A DNA stretch of 64,000 nucleotides, from NCBI GenBank assembly GCA_020061465.1, contig JAGUYG010000016.1, forward strand, positions 31,408 to 95,407, written 5' to 3'. The notes under the pieces were generated by a model. The model ran no database searches, was not told the DNA's origin, and saw nothing but the letters and a program-made list of their open reading frames with translations. Shown in pieces: positions 7,358 through 17,069 of this stretch. Positions within the stretch are counted from its first letter, which is position 1. Each line of letters begins with the position of its first letter. A program made the translations under genes and the position numbers. Source of the stretch: Ignavibacteriales bacterium (GTDB taxonomy: Bacteria; Bacteroidota; Ignavibacteria; Ignavibacteriales; Ignavibacteriaceae).

Positions 7358-8728
7358 TTAATCTCTCAATAACCTATCTAACTTTGGGCGTGAAATTCCG
7401 AGTGTTTTTGCAGTTTGGGATTTATTCCCGTCGAATTTTTGCAGGACTTCCTTAACGTATAATTTTTCCAGGTCGCTTAAATCTGTGGATTTATAATTAA
7501 CTTCCAAACGAAGGTTGTTTGGAGCCAGATGACCATTGTTATCAATTTTCTTTTCGGCAGGTTTGCTTACTAAATTTTCAAAATATTTTAAACGGAGAGT
7601 GCTATCTTGTGTAAGCAGCACCGCTCGCTCTAAGCTGTTGCGTAGCTGTCTAATATTCCCGGGCCAATCATAAGATCGAATGAAATCTAAAACATCGTTT
7701 TCAATTTTGTTAATCTTTTTTTGAAAGAGTCGGCAAAAATCTTCAACAAAATATTCGGTAAGAATGAGTAAATCTTCGCCGCGCTCCCTGAGCGGCGGCA
7801 GGGTAATGGTAAGGGCATTCAGCCGGTAATAGAGATCATTACGAAAGAGCTTATCTTGAACCATCTTTTCAAGATTCTGATTTGTAGCAGCTATGATTCT
7901 TGTATTTAACGGAATATCATACACACCTCCTAATCGCCTTATTACTTTCTTCTCGATTACTCTTAATAATTTAGATTGAAGGTTTAAGCTTAAGTCACCT
8001 ATTTCATCTAAAAAGAGAGTGCCGTTTTCTGCCAGCTCAAACAAGCCAAGTTTCTTATTTGTTGCATTTGTAAAGGCGCCTTTTTCATAACCGAATAGTT
8101 CCGATTCAAGCAGCGTTTCGGGTATTGCAGTGCATAAAACATCTATGAACGGAGCGGGCTTTTCATTTGCAGCATTGTGAATTGATTTTGCCAGCACTCC
8201 TTTACCGGTACCGGTTTCACCTAAAATTAAAATATTTAAGGAAGTACTTGCCGCTACACTTTCAGCCAGTTCAATGGCTTTTATTACCGGTTTGGATTTA
8301 CCTATAAAAGACGAAAAGCTGTCTTTCTTGGAAATGTTTGATAGGTTTAGTCTGTTAATTCTTCTTAGGTTTACTCTCTCCAACGTTTCTTTAATAAAAG
8401 TAGTAAACTTAAAAACTTCATACGGGAAGACGTATATATCCGTAAATCCGAGTTTGGCAACCGTGCTAACTACTAACGGATTTCCGTTGTTTACTACACA
8501 TACCGCAATGCTGCCTAAATTACTTTTCAATTCAATTAGACCGGTAAGGATTGGAGAATCCAAATCGTCTATCTGTACGATAATAATATCATCGGGAGCC
8601 GCTTCTATGTTTTGAGACGGTTCAATACTGATCTCATAATTAGGGAAATCCACTTTGCTTAGAGCAGATTCGATTGCAAGCACATCGTTGGAATCGGAAA
8701 AAATTTTTATTAAAAGTTTGTTGTTCAA
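7358..8728 (-). CDS. Sigma-54-dependent transcriptional activator with degenerate receiver
   Basis: The protein has 456 residues. The N-terminal 115 or so have a receiver-like fold but lack the acidic pair at the end of strand 1, the phospho-acceptor aspartate (IIIVQ at 48-52) and the conserved lysine. The AAA+ domain (about 140-375) has Walker A GETGTGKG (170-177), GAFTNA (217-222) in place of the sigma-54-contacting GAFTGA, and LFLDE (238-242). A Fis-type helix-turn-helix ends the protein (about 415-456). It should activate RpoN promoters, but not through ordinary His-Asp phosphotransfer. The gene starts one base after the kinase gene ends, so the kinase product is a likely controller. The promoter at 6725-6740 is the obvious candidate target. 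Confidence 0.9.
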   Translation of the reverse strand: MNNKLLIKIFSDSNDVLAIESALSKVDFPNYEISIEPSQNIEAAPDDIIIVQIDDLDSPILTGLIELKSNLGSIAVCVVNNGNPLVVSTVAKLGFTDIYVFPYEVFKFTTFIKETLERVNLRRINRLNLSNISKKDSFSSFIGKSKPVIKAIELAESVAASTSLNILILGETGTGKGVLAKSIHNAANEKPAPFIDVLCTAIPETLLESELFGYEKGAFTNATNKKLGLFELAENGTLFLDEIGDLSLNLQSKLLRVIEKKVIRRLGGVYDIPLNTRIIAATNQNLEKMVQDKLFRNDLYYRLNALTITLPPLRERGEDLLILTEYFVEDFCRLFQKKINKIENDVLDFIRSYDWPGNIRQLRNSLERAVLLTQDSTLRLKYFENLVSKPAEKKIDNNGHLAPNNLRLEVNYKSTDLSDLEKLYVKEVLQKFDGNKSQTAKTLGISRPKLDRLLRD

Positions 8729-8729
8729 A

Positions 8730-11700
8730 TTATTCGTTTATTTTTTGTTCTAAAAATTCCAATCTTTCTAAAGCTGCTTTTCTTTCGCTTTTTTGTAAGT
8801 ATTTTTGCTGCAGTACCGGATTGGTTATCCTGCCGGCTAAAAAATGAATAAGCGATTTAGCGTATCCCGAAAAATCTTTTACTCTTCCCGGGTTGCCTCT
8901 TTCATAAAAAAGATTTGCCATTGCTAACAGCACTTTCCATGTTACCTCCGAAATTTGTTCGTTCTGTAAAATCTCAAATGCTTCCTCAAAGAACGAAGCC
9001 GGTGACGGAAGATTCAGATGCCTGTTAATTAGCGAAATTTTTCCTAAAAGTAAATTTCTTTCCGCTTTAAAAAACGGGTTTTGATTTGAAAAAGCAACAA
9101 AGTTTTCATCCTCTAATTCTTTAAGGGCAGTTGGGTAGGCTTCTAAATTCATTAAAACATCGGAAAGAACAAAGCTTGCTTTGATAAAATTATTTTTATC
9201 ATCTTTTTTTCTATACTCATCCCGTATGTCTGTTAAATCCTTCCAAACATTTGTACGGTACGAGCGCTGCACAAAATTTAAAATTTCCAGAAACTTGAAA
9301 TTTGTTTTTTGTTTATCGGTCAATTGATGGTTTTTGAGCAGCTTTTCGAAATCAGCAATAACTTCGTTCATCCCATGTTCATCTCCGATATCATAATAAA
9401 ACTTACCTAACATGAATAATACTTCAACTTCTTCACCTGGATTTGATAATTCCCTAAAAAATTTTTTTGAATCGGTAAGAGAATCATACGCTTTTTGATA
9501 TTCGCAAATTGTGTGGTATACTTCGCCTAAATTCGAAAGCACAAGACCCTGGCTGTGTTTGTCTCCCAAACTTCTAAATATCGAATGAGCGCGCGTGTAA
9601 TGCTCGATTGATTTTTCAAAATTTAAATGATCGAAATAATATATACCGTAGTTAAAAACTGTTTTAGATTCCTGTTCAATATTTCCGATAGAAAGATTTG
9701 TTTCCAGAGAATTATTCCAATATTGCTCGGCATTTTCATAATCGCCTTTGATGTTATAGATGTTGCCTATATTCACCTCTATACCGGCTGCCTGCATTGC
9801 AAGATTGGATTCTTTATAAAGCTCGAGCGCTTTTTTAAATCCGGTAATTGCACCGCCAAGGTTTTCATCCTGGTAAAACTCAATCAATCCTTCGAGATTA
9901 TAAGCTTTGGCAGCAATTTCTTTATCTGAATCTTTGCTTTCGATTATTTGCCTGCAAATTTTTTCTGCCGATGAAAAATCATTTAAATCAAAATAAATAT
10001 TTGCTATTTCTATTAAAATGCGCTGCTTTTTGTTGTCGTCATTAATTATTGGAAATAATTTGAGCAGCAATTCTTTACCGTAGTTCAGTTCGCCGGTACC
10101 GATTAAACAAAGGCTCTTTTGAAAAGTAAGTTCGTGTAAAATTTCTTTATCTAAATTTTCCGGCAAAAGCTCTTCGGTTAAGGCTAAACATAATTTTTTC
10201 TCGCCTATTCTGAACAGAACCTTACTTAATCTGAATTTTACATAAAACTTATCTTCATCATCCAACGGAAATTCAATCAGATGCTCCAAAATTTTTCTTT
10301 CGTAGGTGGAAGCAGACATTTGCTCTGCACGCTGCAATTCTTTTTTATATATATTGAAGCTTAACCGGTACTCTCCGGCTAACTCAAATTGACGGGCAAT
10401 TTCCGCAGGATAAAATTCCGGAAAATGGTTTAGAATATGCTTTGCAGCAAATAGATGAATTGGTTTTTTATTTTCTATCCTTTCGTAAATGAATTGTTTA
10501 ATGCTTTCAGAAATAAATTTAGGTTGAAGGCTGAGATTAATCGGCTGCAAAATATTTTTCTCCCGCAGCCCGGAAATAATACCGGTAACAGCCGCAGCAG
10601 GAAAAGAGACAAGTAAAGCCAACAGATTCTCATCGATGCCTGTTTGAAATAATGCTAAAAGTTGTACCGCTTTGGTTTCATTCTCGTCTAAGTCTTTTAA
10701 TCTTAGAATAAAAATATCTTCTTGTGAACTTTTTAATAATTTTTCTGAGTCTTTGTCATAATTCAGAAATGCACCGTCGCGGTTAAATGAAAGTAGTTCT
10801 AGTAGGATCAAATCTTTAATGAATGAAGCAATATTCCCGGGAAGAAGATCGGCATACAATAAGATAAGTTTCTTTATTTCACCGCGTGGAAATTTATCCC
10901 AATAATTTATTTCCAGATATTCATTTACATTTGCTTCGGTAAACGGAGTAAGGTTTAATGTAAGTACGTTCTGAAACGAATTTGAAATGTAAGGTAAACC
11001 CGTATCCTCTGCGGTGATAATTCTGATATTGTTCACCAATAAAATTGGAAATAATTGTTCAAATAAATCGAGAGTAAAAGAATCATATCGATTAAAGTCG
11101 TCAAGCAGAATAATGAATTTAGCTGTAAGAGAAATCCTGGCTATAAGCGACTTTAATTTGTCGATCTCTATCGGAGCGCTGTCTTCAAGAAGATTAAGTA
11201 TTTCATTAATCAACTGACTGTCTGCTTTTTTATAAACGGCTTCATTAAAAATTATATTACGAAGTAATCTTTTCCAGAGATGCTCCTCTGCCGCATCGGA
11301 TAGGTGAATGATTATAGCATTAGGATTTTCAAAGTACAGCTTTTGTAGCAGCATTGATTTTCCCGCACCTTCAGTTCCGCGAATCGAAAGTAAATTACCG
11401 CCTGCATCTGACGATACGTAAGAATTAACTACCGCAAAAACGTCCTTCCGGTTGCAAAATATTTTAGCGGGAGTCCATTCTTGCTTGAGCGATTGGGTTG
11501 TCGGAATATTTAAGTCATCCAAAATTTCTAATGAGTTTTGGTATCTGTTTTCCGGTTCTTTTACGAGCAGCCGTTTAACAACCGAAGTTAGTACGGCAGA
11601 ATAATTGTTTTCAGGAAATTCAAAATCTTTTTCGAGATGAGCCTTAAGTGTGTCTAAGGCGGTAGTTACGGCAAACGGAAATTTGTGATAAATAATTCTG

Positions 11701-12311
11701 TACAAAATTATACCAAGCGAGTAAAGATCTGCCCGATGATCCGCTTGTCCGGCTAACAACATTTCCGGAGCGATATATTCTAAAGTTCCGCGGGGAGTAA
11801 ATTCAAACTCCGAATCTTTACGGTGAGTAAAACCAAAATCAATGAACTTTATTACAGGATGTTTGCCATCTTTATGAATAAGAATGTTCTCGGGTTTTAC
11901 ATCGAAATGAATGAAGTTCGATTGATGTAAATAAAACAACACCGAACAAATCTGCTTTATGATTTCGCGGATTTTCTCTTCATCGTCAATCGAGGGATAA
12001 TCGTAAAGTGAAGTCCCTTCAAAATAATCTAAAGTAATGAATGTGCTGCCCTGCTGAAGGTTGAATTCATTTTGGTTATCGATGTGCAGGAGTGTACCAA
12101 AGTTGTGTGCCGCAATTATATTCCGATGATTAAAACTTTTTAACAGCAGAAACTCATTCCTAAAAGTTTCTTTTTCTTCAATGCTGCTGTTTTCGGCTAA
12201 AACTTTAATTGCGTACATCGAACCCGAAATTAGTAAATCTTCAGCAAGGAAAACAACGCTGCGCCCTTCTCCGATTTTTTTGATAAGCCTATATCGTTTA
12301 TTGATGATCAT
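8730..12311 (-). CDS. Ser/Thr protein kinase-AAA ATPase-TPR signalling protein
   Basis: The protein has 1193 residues. The N-terminal kinase domain (about 5-270) has the glycine loop GEGRSV (14-19), the ATP-contacting Lys36, HFDVKPEN (135-142), DFG (158-160) and APE (181-183). It is a non-RD kinase, since Phe136 replaces the usual arginine. A STAND/AAA-type ATPase follows (about 280-600), with Walker A GTEGAGKS and a Walker B ending in ILLDD. TPR repeats occupy about 650-1150. This architecture is that of large bacterial sensor kinases in which TPR or ATPase modules receive the signal. Its ATG overlaps the permease stop by four bases (12308-12311), and its stop is one base from the activator start, so it is coupled to both. 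Confidence 0.88.
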   Translation of the reverse strand: MIINKRYRLIKKIGEGRSVVFLAEDLLISGSMYAIKVLAENSSIEEKETFRNEFLLLKSFNHRNIIAAHNFGTLLHIDNQNEFNLQQGSTFITLDYFEGTSLYDYPSIDDEEKIREIIKQICSVLFYLHQSNFIHFDVKPENILIHKDGKHPVIKFIDFGFTHRKDSEFEFTPRGTLEYIAPEMLLAGQADHRADLYSLGIILYRIIYHKFPFAVTTALDTLKAHLEKDFEFPENNYSAVLTSVVKRLLVKEPENRYQNSLEILDDLNIPTTQSLKQEWTPAKIFCNRKDVFAVVNSYVSSDAGGNLLSIRGTEGAGKSMLLQKLYFENPNAIIIHLSDAAEEHLWKRLLRNIIFNEAVYKKADSQLINEILNLLEDSAPIEIDKLKSLIARISLTAKFIILLDDFNRYDSFTLDLFEQLFPILLVNNIRIITAEDTGLPYISNSFQNVLTLNLTPFTEANVNEYLEINYWDKFPRGEIKKLILLYADLLPGNIASFIKDLILLELLSFNRDGAFLNYDKDSEKLLKSSQEDIFILRLKDLDENETKAVQLLALFQTGIDENLLALLVSFPAAAVTGIISGLREKNILQPINLSLQPKFISESIKQFIYERIENKKPIHLFAAKHILNHFPEFYPAEIARQFELAGEYRLSFNIYKKELQRAEQMSASTYERKILEHLIEFPLDDEDKFYVKFRLSKVLFRIGEKKLCLALTEELLPENLDKEILHELTFQKSLCLIGTGELNYGKELLLKLFPIINDDNKKQRILIEIANIYFDLNDFSSAEKICRQIIESKDSDKEIAAKAYNLEGLIEFYQDENLGGAITGFKKALELYKESNLAMQAAGIEVNIGNIYNIKGDYENAEQYWNNSLETNLSIGNIEQESKTVFNYGIYYFDHLNFEKSIEHYTRAHSIFRSLGDKHSQGLVLSNLGEVYHTICEYQKAYDSLTDSKKFFRELSNPGEEVEVLFMLGKFYYDIGDEHGMNEVIADFEKLLKNHQLTDKQKTNFKFLEILNFVQRSYRTNVWKDLTDIRDEYRKKDDKNNFIKASFVLSDVLMNLEAYPTALKELEDENFVAFSNQNPFFKAERNLLLGKISLINRHLNLPSPASFFEEAFEILQNEQISEVTWKVLLAMANLFYERGNPGRVKDFSGYAKSLIHFLAGRITNPVLQQKYLQKSERKAALERLEFLEQKINE

Positions 12312-13585
12312 GATTTTAATAGCGGATTGTAGTAAGCGCTCAGCTTTCTTGCAATATTATTCGCTGCAAAAAGAGTAATAAATAATGCGAAGCCCGGTGG
12401 AAAGATCATCCACCATGCTTTTGTTAGATATTGTTGTCCGGAGTCGATCATTGCACCCCATGACGGATACATACCGCCGGTGCCAAGTCCTAAATAACTT
12501 AGGGCTGATTCGGCAAGTATTACATTGCCGTACTGAAATATCAAGTTAACCAAAACAGGTGCTGCAATTACGGGCATAATTTCCTTAAATAATAAATTTC
12601 TTTTTGGCAGTCCTAACATTTGCGCAGTTATAAAGTAATCTCTGTTTTTTATCGATATAACTTCACTTCGAACAATTTTGAATAAGCTCATCCAGCCCGA
12701 ATATCCAAGAACTAAAATTACCGCAAAGAGAGAATTACCGAACAATGCAAGAATCAGAATAATAAGAAAAACAATCGGGAATGCCATTAGCATATCGGCA
12801 ATCCGGTTTAATGCAGAATCGATTATACCTCCGAAATAACCGGCTAAAAATCCTAAGAACAAACCGAAAATTAAGGTAATAGCAACACTTCCAAAGCCGA
12901 CAAACAAAGATATTCGCGCTCCGAAAATTAATCTTGTAAAAACATCTCTGCCATATTCATCCGTTCCGAATAAAAATACTCTTTTCTCGAATAATTTTCC
13001 GTCAGCTTCTTGAAGAAGTTCACGTTTAATATGAAACTCTTTTTCTTTTTGATAATAAATTATCGAATCGTTTTCCTTAAGACTGTCTGCAAAAATTATT
13101 TGTTCATCGAAAGAACGTTTTACCACTTTATTTTTTTGATATAAAAATTTTGTTTTCATATCGGCAGCAGCATCCGGCTCTTTGAGTTTAAGCATATAAA
13201 CCCGACTTAAGGGAGGAAGTAATTTTGTAACACCGATATTCTTCTGGAAGTCAGGATTTGTATCTGTTATTAGTGGCGCATAGATAAAGATGAATGTTAA
13301 AATTGTAATAGTTCCGGAAGGAAAACTTACCTCTAGTTGAGGTAGACGGAATTTGTTTCTTGCAATAATTATCAGAACAGGCAGCAATAGAATTGTAATC
13401 GTCGAGAAAAAATAATCTGCTAATTGCAAATTGAGTTGATTGAAAGCCCAGGTAAAATCCTTAAACAGAAGTAAGAAAAATTTTGTAAATAACACTACCG
13501 ATTCATAAATGAGAGAAAACCTTGTTGTGATTAAAAGCAGAGACAATAACAAAATCATGTGCCATATTTTAATATGCTTACTCAT
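12308..13585 (-). CDS. Peptide ABC transporter permease, DppC/OppC type
   Basis: The 425-residue membrane protein is longer than usual DppC proteins (about 300). An extra N-terminal part carries two to three hydrophobic segments plus a polar region (about 130-200) before the family signature FLFGTDEYGRDVFTRLIFGARISL. The ABC permease core (about 210-415) includes the EAA-like loop (KEIMPVIAAPVLV). It should form the inner-membrane channel with the 13586-14572 product. It starts directly after that gene's stop and overlaps the kinase start by four bases. Confidence 0.9.
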   Translation of the reverse strand: MSKHIKIWHMILLLSLLLITTRFSLIYESVVLFTKFFLLLFKDFTWAFNQLNLQLADYFFSTITILLLPVLIIIARNKFRLPQLEVSFPSGTITILTFIFIYAPLITDTNPDFQKNIGVTKLLPPLSRVYMLKLKEPDAAADMKTKFLYQKNKVVKRSFDEQIIFADSLKENDSIIYYQKEKEFHIKRELLQEADGKLFEKRVFLFGTDEYGRDVFTRLIFGARISLFVGFGSVAITLIFGLFLGFLAGYFGGIIDSALNRIADMLMAFPIVFLIILILALFGNSLFAVILVLGYSGWMSLFKIVRSEVISIKNRDYFITAQMLGLPKRNLLFKEIMPVIAAPVLVNLIFQYGNVILAESALSYLGLGTGGMYPSWGAMIDSGQQYLTKAWWMIFPPGFALFITLFAANNIARKLSAYYNPLLKS

Positions 13586-14572
13586 TTAATTAAGCATTCC
13601 CTTCGCTAACCGTTTATCAATTTTTGCTTTCAACAAGTCGGCGGCAAGATTACTGATTATAACAAATACCCCTGCGGTGAATGCACAGCCTATCACCAGC
13701 GGAAAGTCGCGCGACAGTATTGCTTGAACCGTTAACCTTCCCATGCCCGGCAGACCGAAAATAACTTCGGTAATAAGCGCCCCGCTGAAGAGCATCCCTA
13801 TTTCAACTCCTGCAACGGAAATTAATGGATTAACAGCATTCGGAAGCACATGTTTTAAGGTAATTGTTTTTTCGGAATAACCGTGTGCACGCAAATTCAG
13901 AACAAATGTTTGATCGTAAATATTTTCAAGATTTTCCCTTAGGTATTTATAATAGACTGCAATACCACCTAATGTAATAGTTGCAAGCGGAAGGATTAAG
14001 TGATTTATGTAATCTGCAAGCTGTAAATGAAGCGGCAGTTTTTCTATGCCGAAAGATTTTAATCCTGAAGTAGGCAGCAGCCCAAGCTTCTCTGCAAAGA
14101 TGTAAATGAGCAAAACTCCGATTACGAAAGACGGAGTTGAATACAACATTAAAGTAAATCTTGATAAAAATTTATCTAATTTCCCGTTAATCCGTTTGAC
14201 GGCAGTCAATGCGAGTATGATTGACAAGCAGATTTGAATAATGATTGCCGTAGAAAATAAAAACAGAGTGAAAGGGAAAAACTCTTTTATTACAGAAAGA
14301 ACGGGCTGTCTGTAAGTATATGAAATTCCAAGCTCGCCCTTCGATAGGTTAATTAAAAAAGTTTTATACTGTGTAATGATCGGTTTGTCAAGGTTAAAAG
14401 ATTTTTCAATTTGATGAATTAGTTCGGGTGAAAAATTTGGAGAGATATATTTTTGAGCCGGGTTTCCGGGTGAAATCCGTAAAAGTACGAACAGAAAGCT
14501 TACCAGCAGAAACAACGCTAAAAAAGAAACCGCAATTCTTTTAATTAGCAGCGTTAAAATTTCATTGCTCAT
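13586..14572 (-). CDS. Peptide ABC transporter permease, DppB/OppB type
   Basis: This 328-residue inner-membrane permease has six predicted helices, the N-terminal family pattern RISPGNPAQKY, and the coupling-loop motif LRAHGYSEKTITLKHVLPNA typical of DppB/OppB. It pairs with the DppC-type permease encoded immediately downstream and follows the binding-protein gene by nine bases. The cognate ATPases are probably those encoded divergently at 16323-17861. The substrate class (peptides, or nickel/other ligands in some family members) cannot be fixed from the permease. Confidence 0.92.
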   Translation of the reverse strand: MSNEILTLLIKRIAVSFLALFLLVSFLFVLLRISPGNPAQKYISPNFSPELIHQIEKSFNLDKPIITQYKTFLINLSKGELGISYTYRQPVLSVIKEFFPFTLFLFSTAIIIQICLSIILALTAVKRINGKLDKFLSRFTLMLYSTPSFVIGVLLIYIFAEKLGLLPTSGLKSFGIEKLPLHLQLADYINHLILPLATITLGGIAVYYKYLRENLENIYDQTFVLNLRAHGYSEKTITLKHVLPNAVNPLISVAGVEIGMLFSGALITEVIFGLPGMGRLTVQAILSRDFPLVIGCAFTAGVFVIISNLAADLLKAKIDKRLAKGMLN

Positions 14573-14581
14573 AAGTAATTA

Positions 14582-16240
14582 TCATTCTACTTTCCATTTC
14601 CAGCAGTTACTTATTATGCCAAGCGGACTATTCACTACATTTTTTATTCTCCCGTTATAAGCAGTAATATTATCCACCCAGTATAAAAAAGTAACCGGCT
14701 CATCTTCGTGAATTATTTTTTGAAATTCTTTGTATAACATATTCCGGGTGCCTTCGTTCACGCTCTTTTCAATATCTAACAAAATTTTATCTACTTTTTT
14801 GTTTTGATAGCTGACCAAATTCAAAGGGGTAATGTTGAGGTCGGAATACCAGAATGATTTTAGATCGATTGGAATAGAAACAAACCAGCTTGCAAGCCAG
14901 GCATCAAGCTTTTTGCCGTATAAATTTTCAATTAAAATGCCTATTTCAACTGTTTGCACTTTCATATCGATGCCTGCTGCTTTCAAATTATTTCTGATTA
15001 CTGTTGCGGCAAATTCGCGACGAGGATTTCCGCCCGGAATATATAGAATAAAAGAAAAATTAATTCCGTTTTTATCAAGTATGCCGTCGTTGTTCCGATC
15101 TTTCCAACCCTCGCTTGCTAAAAGCTCTTTTGCCTTGTTTAAATCGAAAGGATAAGGTACAACTTCCGAATTCATTGCATCACTGAAAATCAGAGTTACC
15201 GGACTGTAAGCTATTTGACCGTAATTGCCTAAATACTCTTCTAACAACTCTTCCCTATTTATTGCTAAAGTTAAAGCCCTTCTTACGGCAGCATTGCCAA
15301 ATAGTTTATTAGGACTTATTGTTTTATTCTTTGCATATAAATCCGGATCGATATTATTCCAGCCAAGGTATTCATACTCTCTTCCCTTTAACGGAAGGAT
15401 GTTAAGATGATTTAGGTTTTTCAATTCAACAACGTCATCGGTTTTAATATCTTCTATCATATCAATTTCACCGCGTTTCAACTGCGTTAGACGCGAAGTG
15501 TAATCGGGGATAATTTTAAAAATAATTTCTTTAATGTTGTCAGGTTCATTGAGGAACGATTCAGGATTTGACTTTATTATAATCGATTGATTCTTCTCCC
15601 ACTTCGATAGTAAAAATGCACTGTTTGTAACCGGTGCGGAATTAAATAGAGCAGAAGCTATATCTTGCCTTGGGATTTTTTCTAGAATATGCTTGGGTAT
15701 TAGAGGAAAATCCAAATTAAAAAGCGATGGTACTGTACCCGGTTTGAAATGAATAATAAATTCAAAGGGTGAGATTACCTCAAAAGTCTTTTCAATATCA
15801 ATCTTCTGTTTCTCATCGATATAAAATACTTCAAAGCTTCCGTAAAGCTTACTGCCCACCTCCGGGTCGGAGTAAGCGTCAAACGAGAAGATGACATCCT
15901 CAACAGTGCAAATTATACCATCCGTCCATTTTACATCATCTCTTAAAAAAAATCGAATCGAACTTTTATTATCTTTCCACTCCCATTGTTCGGCAAGCAT
16001 CGGGATGGCTTCGATTAATTCTTTTCCCGGATTCCATACATGCTTTAAGAGAGGGAGAAAAAGCAGCTCGGTGATATATCCTTCATTTATTCCGAAAGCA
16101 TACAGCGGATTTAGCGATTCAATATCGCCGGATATTCCGATCACGATGCGCGATTCGTCGATCAGGCGGTCGGTTTTACAGCTTGATAGCAGCAGCGCAA
16201 CTGTAAAGAGTATAAAACACTTCTGAAAAGTTTTTATCAT
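14582..16240 (-). CDS. Peptide-binding lipoprotein of ABC transporter (SBP_bac_5)
   Basis: The 552-residue protein starts with a lipoprotein signal peptide ending LLLSSC, so it is anchored as a lipoprotein. The SBP_bac_5 pattern is clear: DIESLNPLYA, DDVKWTDGI, FKPG and INREELLEEYLGNYGQIAYSP, with a two-lobed length typical of oligopeptide-binding proteins. It is first in the operon binding protein-permease-permease-kinase-activator, which suggests that bound ligand is a signal as much as a nutrient. The divergent ATPase gene starts 82 bp away, and the shared region probably holds both promoters. Confidence 0.9.
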   Translation of the reverse strand: MIKTFQKCFILFTVALLLSSCKTDRLIDESRIVIGISGDIESLNPLYAFGINEGYITELLFLPLLKHVWNPGKELIEAIPMLAEQWEWKDNKSSIRFFLRDDVKWTDGIICTVEDVIFSFDAYSDPEVGSKLYGSFEVFYIDEKQKIDIEKTFEVISPFEFIIHFKPGTVPSLFNLDFPLIPKHILEKIPRQDIASALFNSAPVTNSAFLLSKWEKNQSIIIKSNPESFLNEPDNIKEIIFKIIPDYTSRLTQLKRGEIDMIEDIKTDDVVELKNLNHLNILPLKGREYEYLGWNNIDPDLYAKNKTISPNKLFGNAAVRRALTLAINREELLEEYLGNYGQIAYSPVTLIFSDAMNSEVVPYPFDLNKAKELLASEGWKDRNNDGILDKNGINFSFILYIPGGNPRREFAATVIRNNLKAAGIDMKVQTVEIGILIENLYGKKLDAWLASWFVSIPIDLKSFWYSDLNITPLNLVSYQNKKVDKILLDIEKSVNEGTRNMLYKEFQKIIHEDEPVTFLYWVDNITAYNGRIKNVVNSPLGIISNCWKWKVE

Positions 16241-16322
16241 TAAACAATCTTATGAAATATTGCTAAGAATTTTCCTCTTAATTTATTATTTTGTTTGACA
16301 AATACAAAAATCATAATTTCCG

Positions 16323-17042
16323 ATGTTAAAAGTAAATATTAAAAAGGTTGAATTGACTTCAAATTCTGACAGCAAAATTATTTTGAAGAATATAAATTTT
16401 GTTATTGAACCTCAAAGAATATTCACAATAATCGGTGCTAACGGCAGTGGAAAAACTACTTTAATTAAAGCAATTACAGGATTGTTAGATGACAGAATTT
16501 TTTCGGTTGACGGGGAAGTATTTTTTCAGGGGAAGGATGTTCTAAAATTATCGGATGATGAACTAACTAATCTTCGGATAAAAGAAATTAAGTATGTTTT
16601 TCAAGATCCTATAAACAGCTTCGATCCGCTTAAAAGATTAAGCTATTATTTTGAATCAAGTATATTTAAACAAGAGAAGATATCGGAAGTCTTTAACAAG
16701 CTTATGCTTCCGCGAAAAGAAATGATGTTAAAGTTATATCCGTTTGAGGTTAGCGGAGGTATGGCGCAAAGGCTTAGTCTTGCTCTTGCACTTTTGTATG
16801 AACCTTCTTTACTTATTCTCGATGAACCGACTTCGGGAATAGACACGGCAAATTCTAATTTGCTGCTGTTAATGCTGAAAGAATTTATTCAGAAGGAAAA
16901 CCGCGCGGTGCTGCTTGTAACTCACGACTTAAATTTTGCCGAAGCAGCCAGCAGCAAAGCTGCTTTATTATCTGATTCCAAATTATCTGAATTTTATGAC
17001 CGGGAATTCTTCTTTAAAAATGTTTTAACGGCATCTGAATAG
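16323..17042 (+). CDS. ABC transporter ATPase, DppD-like, short
   Basis: The 239-residue nucleotide-binding subunit has Walker A GANGSGKT, Q-loop VFQDP, signature SGGMAQR and Walker B LLILDEPTSG, then a switch histidine in VTHDL. SGGMAQR is typical of oligopeptide-type DppD/OppD proteins, but the usual C-terminal oligopeptide extension of about 80 residues is missing. It should energise the permeases encoded divergently at 12308-14572. The second ATPase gene follows after 27 bp. Confidence 0.88.
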   Translation: MLKVNIKKVELTSNSDSKIILKNINFVIEPQRIFTIIGANGSGKTTLIKAITGLLDDRIFSVDGEVFFQGKDVLKLSDDELTNLRIKEIKYVFQDPINSFDPLKRLSYYFESSIFKQEKISEVFNKLMLPRKEMMLKLYPFEVSGGMAQRLSLALALLYEPSLLILDEPTSGIDTANSNLLLLMLKEFIQKENRAVLLVTHDLNFAEAASSKAALLSDSKLSEFYDREFFFKNVLTASE

Positions 17043-17069
17043 AAGCATAATTTATTAAACGCAAATAAG

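Noticed and set aside
9627..10045. Plus-strand open frames inside the kinase gene
   Set aside because: They are antisense to clear TPR-coding sequence, show no recognisable domain or start signal, and are best explained as shadows.
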